From Scleroderma bovista (taxonomy: Eukaryota > Basidiomycota > Agaricomycetes > Boletales > Sclerodermataceae): a DNA stretch of 64,000 bases. The DNA is taken from positions 31,801 to 95,800 of the forward strand of contig JAYMGJ010000596.1 of the NCBI GenBank assembly GCA_037178675.1, in the 5' to 3' direction. How positions within the stretch are numbered: position 1 is the first letter of the stretch; each line of letters starts with the position of its first letter. A model generated the notes under the pieces. The model searched no databases, was not told the DNA's origin, and saw only the letters and a program-made list of their open reading frames with translations. Below, piece after piece: positions 22,754 through 33,464 of the stretch. Made by a program: the position numbers and the translations under genes.

Positions 22754-24808
22754 GTTTTCCTGCCAGACCAACTGATTCAACCATCCACCTTTTATACCCT
22801 GCATATCCGCATAGCTGACTTTTTGGGTTACATTTCCATACTGCATCTCCGCGTAAACAGTCTATGGGAAGTGAGTTCGCCGTGAACATTCTCGGTACTA
22901 GCTCACGAACATTGTTGAACGTAACGCCATGATGTGGGTGATCAGTAAGGTAAGCACGGGATGCTCGGAGTATATTGAGTGAACATCTCTGCGCTAACCA
23001 CAAGAAGTGATCCTGGAAACAAATTAGTATTGTAAAAATATTCAGCAACACGATGATGACCACACTTTTAACGCAAGCACTTATGAATGTTTCCCACATC
23101 CCATTCGCAACATTTGGGAGCCTTGGTTTTGGTCATACTGGGGAGATAGATGTGAGCACGCAAACTACACCTAAGCCAATGGAGAAAGCATATATCTTAA
23201 TCGGGTTCCAAGGGTATACGTGGTCTATACGTACGTTTGAGTGGGTTTGGATTGAAAAAAACTTTTACCAATATGATGATGGGCGCCCCTATTGGAGATA
23301 TTTCTCAGAGTGGTCAACCTTGCATGCACCAACCGAGCCCAACGGTGGCCACATGACATGATTTCTCTAGAACCAAAGGACGTACAGATATGGGGTATTC
23401 GCCGGTCCGGATCCAGGTTGAAATTGTGGTACACACGGTCCCCATCCGGCGTACCTGTATGGAACAGAAGTGAGTAATCGTGGAAATGTTTACAGTAGTA
23501 AGTGGTGCTACGCTCTCACCACTACATCCTTTGTTGTTTGCACTCGCTCCCTCACATAACCGGTCCGAACGGTGACAGTAAAGCGACTCATTTATGAAAA
23601 TACCTGACACACACCAAGCCTAAATGGCACCTGTGACGGCGATGACAAGAATCGATGCCTGGTGTTCAGCGCTCAGTCACTGTCACCGAACAATACGAAT
23701 TCACCAGTACATGGGTTACGACAACCATAAAAACTCCATGCACAGCGGTGATTACTGCACCACATGACGACAATGATGTGACGCACCAAATACTGCCGAT
23801 CTGGCACATTGCACGGGCGAAGGAAATATGATTCAGCGATTTCCGGTTTATCTGTGTGTCCTACCATGTCCTGCAGACAACGCTTGGGTTACATCGTGTA
23901 ATCGTCGTGGGTCGAGCATGCATACTCCCTTTTGCGACTTGGATTTTCCTCTATTCAAATCTGTGTATATGATAGTTTCGTAAGTATTGTATCTGACCTA
24001 CTCTTGATTATTGCGAATGGCGTATCGTAGACAAAATGCCTACCATCTGCGGGGGCCAGTGAAGATTGACGATGGCAAGGTTTGTGTCCCCCCAGAGGAG
24101 AGCCGAGGTGGCATTTCCATACATAGTCAGTATGTATGCATTTGAAATCTAGCCAAAGAATGCTGTCTGATCATGTGTTCAGCGATTGCTAAAATGAGCG
24201 ATGAGCGGTGCGAATGCTGTACTACTATGTACCGACTTGACAGAAAGAAGCTACTAAAGTTCAGAGCCTAGTACCTGCGCCTTAGTCAAGGACTAAATTT
24301 GGTTAGCTACATAGAGCCTCTAACAACATTGTAGCTCTGTTGAACCATGTACAGGGACAAACAAGAATGGGAATGAGACTACTAGATTGGCTGACTATGC
24401 TACAAGAACTCAAATACAATCATAGGTAAATACCTTGTCAGCCCGCAGAGATGAGGAGACGGAGACAATTAAGAACGGAAATTTCAGAAGGAGAGACAGA
24501 TTGGCGCGGATGACAGTAGGTCGGATGCGAGTGGTTCTAGCTTATGTAACTCACGATCAGAAAATGTTGCCTTTTTAGGCACAAACATGAATCTGACCAT
24601 GTACTAGTGCGAGTCTCGAGGTAACTTCACCTCGGTTCAGAGTTTGACTAGTACTTTAGGTAATTGCAGTTCAATGATCTAAACTCTTTTCGAACTGACC
24701 AAATGTGGACTTAAAAAATGTATTGTTTTAACAGTCAATTGATGTAAGATTTGACAAAGGTGTGATTTCCTTTTGGGTAAATTTTCAAAGTCGTGCAAAC
24801 AACCCAGC

Positions 24809-25622
24809 ATGGAGCCATCCAAATGAAGACGAGGATGAGACATACTCTGAGGTTTGTAACACTTCATCCAGTACCTTAGGCTCAAACTAACCTATGCCAG
24901 CGCAAGAAACCCCGCGCGAAGCGTCGCAAGGGAAATATGTACCGGAAAACCAGTTGCAGCTAGCCACCGCATCACTCGTGCAACAGCCTCTTTATCTGAT
25001 TTACTGGATGCCTTTCAGTTTGGAATACAGCTAGGACCGTCATATGATGACACAGATCAAAAGGACAGCCGTTTCTTTGAGTCTGTGATCGAGGACCTCC
25101 TTCCTGAGTTTACACAGTCCCGCTATAATACCTGGGTTCAAACGTGCGATACAGGAGAACTTGTATGTATAACTATGGTGAAGTTATTCGTCCGTTATCA
25201 CGCTACGAAACGACTGCGATGTTGGGCTATGTAATGGAGAGGAGCAAGGCGACACCTTCTGTCGCCAACAATATCATACTGCGAAAGCCAGAGCTTCTAC
25301 GCGTACATACCATTTGTTGGCTGTGAACAAAGGCTTATCAAACGCAGCAACGTCGCAAAGCGAACCTTCGAGAGCCTTTCCAGTCCCCAAAAAACAATGA
25401 CACACTAACGCCACTGCAAGCCCTACCGTTGGCTGTTCTACCGGGGAATCACTAAACTATTTGAGAAATATCCCGACCACACCTTATGAGAATTCCTTTG
25501 CCTCGCGTTTGTACGGATCGAAACCATCGAAGACTCCCGGACTGGTCGCAGTCGATTGGGAAACGCGCACGCCTTGGATGAACCTCATGGACGATATTCA
25601 CGAACACCATTGTATTGCATAA
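24809..25622 (+). pseudogene. Broken paralogue of the 20144 gene
   Basis: It aligns base by base with 20144-20999. A 16-base deletion right after codon 5 creates an immediate TGA (ATG GAG CCA TCC AAA TGA). Later, near 25443, two extra G bases ('accgggg' against 'accgg') shift the last exon out of frame. The intron at the second donor is also shortened. The remaining sequence is close to copy 1, so the loss looks recent. Confidence 0.8.
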
Positions 25623-26653
25623 TGAGGAACTTTGTGTGTGCCATGTCCTCTATTGATGATATAACCTTTAGTCCCGAAAGAGACCGATCTGAGCGACTGC
25701 GAATGGCTATCACTTACGTTTCCCTTCAGCCTTGCCATCTCAAACAGGTGCATGACCTGCTCACCAGCGGTATTCTGGGATGGCATCGATGGTAGCTGTT
25801 TTCTCTTGGTGCTACGACCAGCATGGCCACTCACTGATATGCCTTTTCGGTAGTAAGTGATTCAGTGCAACACTCCCCAGAGCGTTGCACTGCCGTTGCC
25901 CAATATCCTGTGACATTCCGTCTCTTTCTTCACCGTCTCCGACCGCCACAGTCAAAACTATACCTTACTTACTAGATGAGCCTCAAGGCATTTTTGTACC
26001 TTTCCTTGCATGTTGTTCCTTGTCTTTTAACTCACCCTCTATTCTTTGTGAACATCTAGTATATAAGATCTCTTGTACAGACTTGAAAAACAGAATAGAA
26101 TTCCCTCTCAGTTTTGTTCTTGAATTTCTTCGTCCGATCGCGCTCGACTCGACTCGAGATTTTCACCACTTCGCTTACTTCATTGACTTCCGACTTGGTA
26201 GTACATTTCCCCTGAATAGAACTCGCTGACTGTTGACAGAATGACGTCAACATTACACAACAATATTTTGATGCCAGCAGAAGTTAATTCCAAAGATAAA
26301 TGCAGAATATTGAGTCAGAGATGGTGAGTTAGATGGTCTGTAAGTTTGCTGATGTAAATTGGTAAAGGCTTTTGTTATCTTCCAGATAGGGGGCACTCCA
26401 CTGCATTGAAAGTTGTTCAACAGAGTAAGTTTCGTATTTATAACACTGAATCAATTCCACAGACTTCATCAATACTATACAACTGGCTTTTTCTTTTTCT
26501 TTCAGTATACTATGAACACAGCACCACCGAGTCTCTCGAAACCAAAGACCTTGTACCTTATGCCCATCATGGAAACACTTCCATGATCAATGCACACTTG
26601 TCTTCTCAAGGGCACGTCAGCTTGCCATTATTGTTTGTTAAACAAGAATCTGT

Positions 26654-27095
26654 TCAAGATGGTGCATTTATCTTGGCCACTTCACTCATTCCATTGTGGA
26701 ACTTACTCAGGTCAATAGATGCAGATCGCCCAATCTGGGCAGAATCTTTACAGATGCAACCCAGTGTGGTGCCAGAGAGGGAGCAACCACTGCAAGTCGA
26801 TGAATACTGTCCGCTGTTTTAATAACGGGTCACCATCACCAGATTGACATGTAAAATAACGGCTTACTCACCTCACTTGACAGTACAATATCCCGTTCTT
26901 ATTTACAAGACATTGGTTTAGGTTGATGGACGTCTGAGTATACGTGCCATCTGATTTTTGACAACTCGAAGAGAGCGTGCTGCCACTGAAGGAGGTATTC
27001 TTGCAGGTATAAGCAAAGGCATCCAATTCATCAGCAACAGAAAAAGTTGAGAGCGCTGCCAGGATGAGAGAAACTGAAATGCGGAAGAAATGCAT
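26654..27095 (-). CDS. Secreted cyanovirin-N homology (CVNH) protein, copy 2
   Basis: Paralogue of 22309-22753 with the same two-exon structure: 27095-26872 and 26789-26654, 119 residues. The signal peptide is nearly identical (MHFFRISVSLILAALS). Repeat 1 reads TCKNTSFSGSTLSSSC..NLNQCLVNKNGILYC, and repeat 2 reads GCSLSGTTLGCICKDSAQ..SASIDLSKFHNG. Cysteines and the frame are preserved, while several probable loop residues differ from copy 1. The two lectins have therefore diverged in sequence while staying open, unlike the neighbouring gene of the same duplication. Confidence 0.8.
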
Positions 27096-28280
27096 GTTTT
27101 CCTGCCAGGCCAACTGATTCAACCATCCACCTTTTATACCCTGCATGTTCGCATCTAGACAAAAGAGGGTAGCTGACCTTTTGGGCTACATTTCCATACT
27201 GCATCCCTCTGCGCCAACAGTCTATGGGAAGTGAGTTCCTCGTGACCATTCTCGGTAGCTCACGAAGTAATGCCATGCTGTGGTGATTAATGGAGTAAGC
27301 ACGGAAATGTACATGGCGATAGACTCGGAGCATATCGAGCGAATATCTTTGCGCTAACCACAAAAAAGAATGTGGAACCGATTAGTATTATAAACAGATA
27401 TTTAGCAACACGGTGATGATCACACTTTTAATGCAACCACGGATATTTCCCACCCATCCCATTCGCAACAATCGGGAGCCTTGGTTGAGGTAATACTGAG
27501 CCTACCAACTGGACCTAAGCCAATGGAGAAAGCCCATCTCTTAATCAGATTCCAAGGTGTGTCTGGACTATACGTACGTCTGAGTGGGTTTGGATTGAAA
27601 AATATATATTTACCAATGTGATGATGAGCGCCCCTATCAGAGATATTTCTCAGAGAGTAGCCAGCCTTACATGCACCAGTCAAGCCCGTTGAGCGGTGAC
27701 CACATGACATGTTTTCCCTAGAACAAAGAGATTGGCACAGATCAGTGGGGTGTTCGCCGCTCCGGTCTAAGTAAAACGAGCCACCTTCCCCGGAGCCAAA
27801 TAATGCTGTTTGATCATGTGTTTAGCCATTGCTATGTGAAATGAAATGAGGAAGACCGCAATGCTGTCCTAGTACCGACTTAGCAAAAAGAAGCTACTAA
27901 AGTTCAGAGCCGTAGTAGTACCAATACCTGCGCCTTAGTTCGGAACCCAAAGTTAGAGGTTCTTCGTGTTGCGGCGATTATCGGCTCATTGTTACAAGTG
28001 AGTTAGATCACGCAGATGAGCATAAGGAGGCTAGATGGTGGGCGTCGAGAACACAGACGGGAAACGCCGTGGACTAGATTGACATCTCCGTCGGAATTTC
28101 AGCGAGGCTCAAAGCCCATTAGTACTGGATGAGTAAGGGAAACGCAACGTGTACATGGAAAATGGTTCCGATGAAGTAGTCACCAGCATCTGAGAGAGGC
28201 CCCCAGTGACGTTACACTTTTGAATACTTCGGTGACCTCTCTGATTGGGTGAGACGAGTCGGCTAAGCAAAGTAATTCAG

Positions 28281-28950
28281 TTAAGCGTCATTATGGCTGG
28301 CCACAGTGACGCTTAGCTTTGCAGATTGGCATATTGACGATGCTGGCTCCTTCAATGTTGTCGCCGGCTTGATGTTCGGGAGGGTCTGCCCCTCTGCCTT
28401 GTGCGCTGTGGAGAGCTTGGAGATGGTGGTGCCGTAGAGGTACACGTTTGGCGTTATCCCGAGTGACGAAGAGTTCATGAAGAGGTCCAGAGCGTTGGAT
28501 GTGTCGTCGGTGGTGTTGCGCATGCACTCGATAAGAGATCTGAATGCGTGAGGAGGACAGCGCCAGCTGCGGTGATGCGATCGCGCTGCATATATGCGGC
28601 CTCCATATCACCAGCGTGAGCACGCGCGACGATCGTCTGGTCCTCGATCTGGAACCACGCCTCGGTCTGCCAGGCGGGGCTGGCGAAGAAGTAAGGCAAG
28701 AAGAGCACAATGGAATAGACGAACTTTCGAGAGCAGGGATGTGCGGCCAAGGCCATTGATGAGACGGCCGAGGACGATGGGATGAGGGATCCGCCGATCG
28801 GAGGCGCGCGTAGCCATCATGCACAGTGAACGAGCGATGTGTTGGAGACCATTCGTCAACGTGGCGACTGAGTTCAGAGTAGACGATAGCCTCGACCACC
28901 TGGGACAACGATGACGACCACCATGGTTGTCCTTCCAGCAGCCCACACAC
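28281..28950 (-). pseudogene. PPR-protein remnant
   Basis: In one minus frame the stretch CMRNTTDDTSNALDLFMNS and GITPNVYLYGTTISKLS has the spacing of a pentatricopeptide repeat (two helices, 'GI-x-PNVYLY'). Other repeat-like pieces appear upstream in other frames (GRLINGLGRTS near 28790). The pieces cannot be joined into one open gene. PPR proteins act on organellar RNA; this copy looks dead. Confidence 0.45.
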
Positions 28951-30765
28951 TCTGGTCTTTGTCCGTAACCTTTACTGTGGAGTAGTGGCTGACGTTTTGT
29001 ACATACTTAGTATAGTCGACCTTCTGTGTTAACTCCCGAGGTGAGTACTGCACATCACCAGCTTGGCAGCGACAATGAACGACCTCAGAGCCTGTGCCGA
29101 CCGCCTTGATCCACTGCAGCTATGGCCGCAACGTGATGGCGACAGCGTTTGTCACCACCACCGTCATTCGCCGTGTTGTTCTTTCCCGATGTGTTCGCAT
29201 GGCATCCAGTGGTACTTCCAGCAGCATTTTTGGCTCTATTGGGTGCATACTGTCGTTCTCCAGGGTGTTTTCAGTCGCACCGCATCGTTGTCAACGCTCC
29301 AGTGCCCACTCAACATGCCCATGGATTCCAAAGCCTTTCGACTGATCTACTTGTTGGATTCTCTCGCGCCTCCAGCATTTGCTCATATGCTCTGAGCGTC
29401 TTCGTCGTCCGGTTGGTTCATTGGTAAGTATTTTCGCATTGTCTGGTGTGCTTGACATGTCTAGGTCCATGCTCAACCTGACTACATGTGTTCTAGCGCC
29501 ATCAGTGTCGCCCACCTGTACCCTTGCTCTTCCAATGCCTGCGCCTGCATCAGCAGTGCTATCCGACTCTCCCAACGCATTATCGCACTCAAATTGGCTG
29601 TTCACAACGTCTGCGCGCCCAGTCGCATGCTCCCTTCGCCACCCGTCTCGTCAGCTCCCCAGGTTGCGGCGCCAACGCTCGCACGCCGGTTACTACCCAC
29701 CATTACTATTGTGGACACAGACGACAATATGACGACGAATGACCACCCTGGGCAGTCAAGTGCCGTTGTGGGCAGTACATTAACCACCTCGACATCGACC
29801 TTGACCGCCACCACTTGAGCAGTCAATTCTGCTACGACCTGACCTCGACCCCAACCCATGGGTAGATTCCTGTCAACATCGGAGGAAGTTTGATGGTCTA
29901 TTCGGGAGAAGCAGGCAATGGCCGTATTGAGACGCCACACCGGGTGGTGCTTATGTTCCACTCCCTATGACAATACCCTCTTCTTGCACTCAGCACAACT
30001 CACTACACCTTTTCAGCTCACTACTCCCGGGTAACTCGGGAATGTTCGTTGTGAATTTCGAACGGCTTCGCACATACGTGGATGTAAAATAAATTTGGAT
30101 AACAATGTATCAATCATCCATCTTATTTCATGAAAACAAATCACACTGCACATTCATCGTATCATTGGGGCGCTAACACATGAGAAATTTCAATGTTTTG
30201 ATGTGAGCAGAAGTTGATTTACAGAATATTAAGTATCTTGTAGCCTTGCTGATAAGTTCCACCACTCCCAGCAGCGACGCCCGGTGTACCTGCACCTTAG
30301 TCAAGGACTAAATTTGGCTAGCTGCATACTTGTATTTCTGTTCAATCAATTATCCCCGCTACCAATGTGTGTCCTCTTCATCCGGGTTGGAATCGCCTTC
30401 TCTGATCGCAGACAGGTGTTGGACATCTGCCCTTGTACCGTGCTGCATGTTCCAAGAGAGGGCGCTCATCTGCCGGTCGACTTCCTCGCTCACGTCTCTT
30501 GTGCTGTAGACTATTGGCTTCGGCCGACGCAAGTCGATCACCACTCTCTGGCCACAGATTGCAAGGGCTGGTAAGGCAATGCTGTCAAAATGGGTTAATT
30601 AAAGAGAAGGGACGGAAGGTGTCCCAATTCCATACCCTGTGGATATAAGTGCCTTGGGGGTCTGGAAATCAAGTTGAGCCAGGGAAGGTTGTCTTGGCCA
30701 GATACGCTACGTACATTTCGATACACAGTCCTGACAATCAGGATTACTAACACGACTTCTCTTGG
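28951..30765. other. Gene-poor stretch with a repeat fragment
   Basis: About 1.8 kb without a gene I can support. Overlapping plus-strand frames at 29063-29818 are hydrophobic or Ser/Thr-rich but lack coherent domains or splice sites. They may be remains of a membrane-protein gene. The stretch 29960-30340 is a third partial copy of the duplication-associated repeat, listed separately. Confidence 0.4.
29960..30340. repeat. Third partial copy of the duplication-associated repeat
   Basis: Bases 29970-30120 match about 21765-21900, including 'cactcagcacaa' and 'taactcgggaatgtt'. Bases 30280-30330 match about 24265-24310 ('cttagtcaaggactaaattt'). The gene-bearing middle of the unit is missing. 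This suggests the segment is a dispersed repeat that has carried or captured the two genes. Confidence 0.6.
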
Positions 30766-30896
30766 ATGGATTCAGACTTACCAAGTAATGATGTACATGA
30801 CATCGTGAAATACACTGACCTACGAATTATGAGAAAATCATTCCTTCACCACACGACTGTCTTACAAAATAGAAAACCGAAACTAATAGAAGCACC

Positions 30897-31912
30897 TCAG
30901 TTTGAAGAAGGAAATCCAGTCAAGCACTTACTATCTCTAATGAGCACCCGAATTAACAAGGGAGAACTATTCGGGGATGACCCCCCATACGCCTGGAGAC
31001 TGTACATGGCCATGCAGTAAACCAGTGTGTCGAGGACCAAGCTAGCAAAATAAAGAAACCACTAAGCACTGTTGTCAGCCCTGCGATATATGTGCAGGAT
31101 ACAAAGTAGCTCACTGCATAATCTGTAGGACCCCAACATGTAAGGGACGTTAAAATGAAAAAAAAAACTTCTGACTCGCCTGGTACGGGTCGATGACAGA
31201 TACCCGCAACGAGCTCTACTACAGAATAGAACATCTCAGTTTCAATCCATAGACCACACATGATTAACTTACTGTCCAAAACTTCCTCCTGGCGACTTGT
31301 AATTCCAGCTAAGACTGAGACGAGGACCGCAATGTAACCCACGACTACACTTTTCAGCACGTGCCGATTACCACCCCAGACTACCCACGTGCGCAAGAGA
31401 ACTAGAGCTGCTGGACTTCAATATAGACAAACCCAGAGTGCAGTGGACTTACTGTGTGCAGATTCTAGAGAAAATAGCATGTATATGCCAACAAATATCA
31501 CATAAGCCCCACAAGTCTGTAACCAAAATCAGGTGAACATACCATACCAATATACACAGACTCACGTGTTGCCAACCCCCAGCGAATAAACCTGCTGCGT
31601 GGATTCCAACGATTGTTTGACCAAAGAGGATCCCATAGCGATTCGACAAATAGCCAACCTTCACCGCTGTCCAAGGTGAGTCCCAGATATATTGGACCTA
31701 GGAAACCAAGGAAGCAAACTTATACCACTACTCTCATACGGCTCGGCACTAAGCTCACCTCATCTTCAACGGTTAAAAAGTAATCGTACCAAAGAAGCGT
31801 GTACCCAACTGCCAAGGAAATCCTAAAGGACAGTTCATTCCATCAAGTTTGTGCCGACAGTAAGAAAAACTCACTGTGCTAGCCATTCGTCATGCGCATG
31901 GGCATCCATCAT
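30897..31912 (-). CDS. DUF6533-like multi-pass membrane protein
   Basis: A basidiomycete-type membrane protein of unknown function. The first exon is MMDAHAHDEWLA (ATG 31912). The next gives ISLAVGYTLLWYDYFLTVEDE, the DUF6533 signature, then YIWDSPWTAVKVGYLSNRYG and membrane segments around FGQTIVGIHAAGLFAGG. MRTWVVWGGNRHVLKSVVVG and YIAVLVSVLAGI follow, then further hydrophobic stretches (FILTSLTCWG, LTTVLSGFFILLAW). A late exon gives SPLLIRVLIRDS, as seen near the end of relatives. Several exon joins in the second half are uncertain, and the 3' end may be decayed. An opposing plus-strand frame (30766-31020) is not supported. Confidence 0.55.
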
Positions 31913-32519
31913 GGCAGCAAGACTTTGGACGTCTCAGGATTTAAAGTCATCCACCATGTGACCTTTCGGGTGGCTTTGATGCAGCTGCGGCAGGCCAAGC
32001 CGGGCCCCGTGATATGAATATACACCCACGATCCTGGAGGTTTTGTGACTTAGTATGTATCAGGCAAGGGACTTTGTCACCTTATGTAGGTGTTTGTGTC
32101 CGACTGACCCTGAACTTGCCCTGGCCGTCCGAATAGAGATTACGTAATAAGTACTACTATAGCTGATGCTAAGATAGGCTCAAGCACTTACCACCATAAG
32201 TGACCATTTGTGACAGACTGTGACCTGCTCAGTTCACACGCATGGGCGAGTTGTAGCACTTGCCATGTCTCAACAAAGACTGCAATGTGAAATGTAAAAC
32301 TTGGGTAAAGAATAACTAAAAGTAGGTATAGAGTATGATGATATGTGTATGGAATAATGATATACCATGAAAGTATACTACAGAGAAAGAAATGTGTCTG
32401 CACTCACAGAAATGCTGCACTAGTCCTCAAAGAAGCAACTCTGCACCCAACCAAAAAGGTGCTAGGTTGTTCTTAGAGCTTGGTGTGGGCCTCCTGAGTG
32501 ACAATACTGTGGAAAATCC

Positions 32520-32655
32520 ATTCTTTGCACTTCAGTCTGAGACAAGGCTAAGAAGGAATAGCTATAGTGTTAAGCAGAGAGCGAGTGGGCAAAGGTGCGA
32601 AGCACCTTGCGGTCGTGATCAGAACAGGCCTAAAGGAGACGAGCGTTAGCTGCGT
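32520..32655. repeat. Direct repeat A1 (~135 bp)
   Basis: Nearly identical to 32925-33065 in the same orientation. Both contain 'ggaatagctatagtg', a small hairpin (about 'aaggcgcaaagcgcctt' in the second copy) and 'ggagacgagcgttagctgcg'. About 270 bp separate the copies. They could be ends of a small element, but no flanking target duplication is evident. Confidence 0.7.
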
Positions 32656-32924
32656 GGGCGGGCTGGGAAACCTCGCCAGTGATCTCACTCGAGACTTGTC
32701 TGGCCACAACAACTGCGAGGCTCCTGCGAGGTGATTCCAAAGTGTAGCTGGAAGATACCTGCCGGAACCTCAGGGAGTGGTGGGTGGGCGAAAGCGTTGA
32801 GCTGCTTGATGCGCAGGCTGGGCTAGCTGGTGCAGGTGCGGAAAGAAAAAACGGCTGGTGTCACAGCCACTCGCACGAAGACAATATTCTATTCCTAATC
32901 GTGCCTCCTACGTAATAGAATGAC

Positions 32925-33065
32925 AATCTTTGCGCTTCAGTCTGAGACGAGGCTAAGAAGGAATAGCTATAGTGTTAAGCAGAGAGCAAGTGGGCGAAGG
33001 CGCAAAGCGCCTTGCGGTTGTGATCAGAACAGGCCTAAAGGAGACGAGCGTTAGCTGCGTTACCC
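32925..33065. repeat. Direct repeat A2 (~140 bp)
   Basis: Second copy of the repeat at 32520-32655. Differences inside the hairpin are partly compensating (gtgc..gcac in copy 1, gcgc..gcgc in copy 2), which keeps the stem paired. Confidence 0.7.
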
Positions 33066-33137
33066 ATGGTGATAGGCCCGACGCGATGAAGCCACGCTCG
33101 GATCCCATAGACTACTAGGAGGGGCAGAGATACTCAC

Positions 33138-33365
33138 TCAGTGCACCGGGGGCATGGCTGTTCTCGTGAATTCCAGTGCCGTTTCGGGTGGCATAGCTTG
33201 CATGTATGGAGCTAAAATTTGGTTGTGTTTCCGTAGGTACAACTGAAAGGCGTCACTAGCCCATCGACCTTTGACTTTCATAACATCGAAGGGGATGCCC
33301 CTCAGTAGGTACTCCAATGTAGCACCAATTCTGATACCGTGGCCTTGCACGTCGTCATGGCCTGC
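33138..33365 (-). pseudogene. Tyrosine recombinase, C-terminal fragment
   Basis: The minus strand encodes GHDDVQGHGIRIGATLEYLL, RGIPFDVMKVKGRW and SDAFQLYLRKHNQIL. This is the C-terminal half of a tyrosine recombinase of the DIRS/Crypton kind, with the conserved H-x-x-R box (HGIR). The catalytic tyrosine may be the one in LYLRKH. The N-terminal part is missing. Beyond 33365 the sequence switches strand and matches the segment that ends the N-terminal fragment at 52646-53390. The gene has therefore been split and inverted. Confidence 0.75.
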
Positions 33366-33368
33366 CAT

Positions 33369-33455
33369 TTTCGCCGCTTTTTTACAGCTGTTTTCGGAAA
33401 GGTTGGCAGTCATGTCGTGATTTTTTTGTTTACACATTGTTTGTACTCAGTAGTC
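33369..33455. repeat. Segment shared with 53334-53410
   Basis: About 78 bases, beginning 'ttacagctgttttcgg' and ending 'tgtactcagtag', occur almost unchanged at 53334-53410 in the same orientation. There they form the end of the recombinase N-terminal fragment and the sequence just after it. Here they abut an inverted recombinase C-terminal fragment. Confidence 0.8.
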
Positions 33456-33464
33456 AGCACCTCC

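Larger units (their letters stand above)
20080..24310. repeat. Segmental duplication, unit 1
   Basis: Direct duplicate of about 24755-27950. Matching blocks are 20080-21290 with 24755-25910 (very similar), 21925-23470 with 26268-27790, and 24155-24310 with 27796-27950. Unit 1 has extra DNA at about 21300-21925 and 23480-24155. Part of the first extra piece (about 21740-21965) also matches 29960-30235. The unit carries one plus-strand gene and one minus-strand CVNH gene, arranged convergently. No other gene is supported between 22754 and 24750. Confidence 0.8.
24755..27950. repeat. Segmental duplication, unit 2
   Basis: Second unit of the tandem duplication described at 20080. It keeps the same gene order (broken plus-strand gene, then minus-strand CVNH gene) but lacks the extra segments present in unit 1. 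The gene portion is more similar between units than the flanks. No further gene is seen at 27096-28280. Confidence 0.8.
31913..33137. other. Gene-poor stretch with short repeats
   Basis: About 1.2 kb with no supported gene. A hydrophobic minus frame at 32188-32403 has no start context or partner exon. The notable content is the 135-bp direct repeat pair listed next. Confidence 0.4.

Noticed and set aside
26406..26822. Plus-strand frame of 138 codons, with a similar one at 22166-22393
   Set aside because: Both lie antisense to exon 2 of the two CVNH genes; the minus-strand reading has the lectin repeat and correct splice phase.
28291..28950. 219-codon minus frame as a real gene
   Set aside because: The PPR-like signal lies in a different minus frame, so this frame is a shadow of a pseudogene.
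30766..31020. Plus-strand frame of 84 codons
   Set aside because: It is antisense to the probable last exons of the DUF6533-like gene and has no recognisable features.
32520..33065. tRNA-derived SINE
   Set aside because: No A/B box pair or poly-A-like tail was found in either repeat copy.
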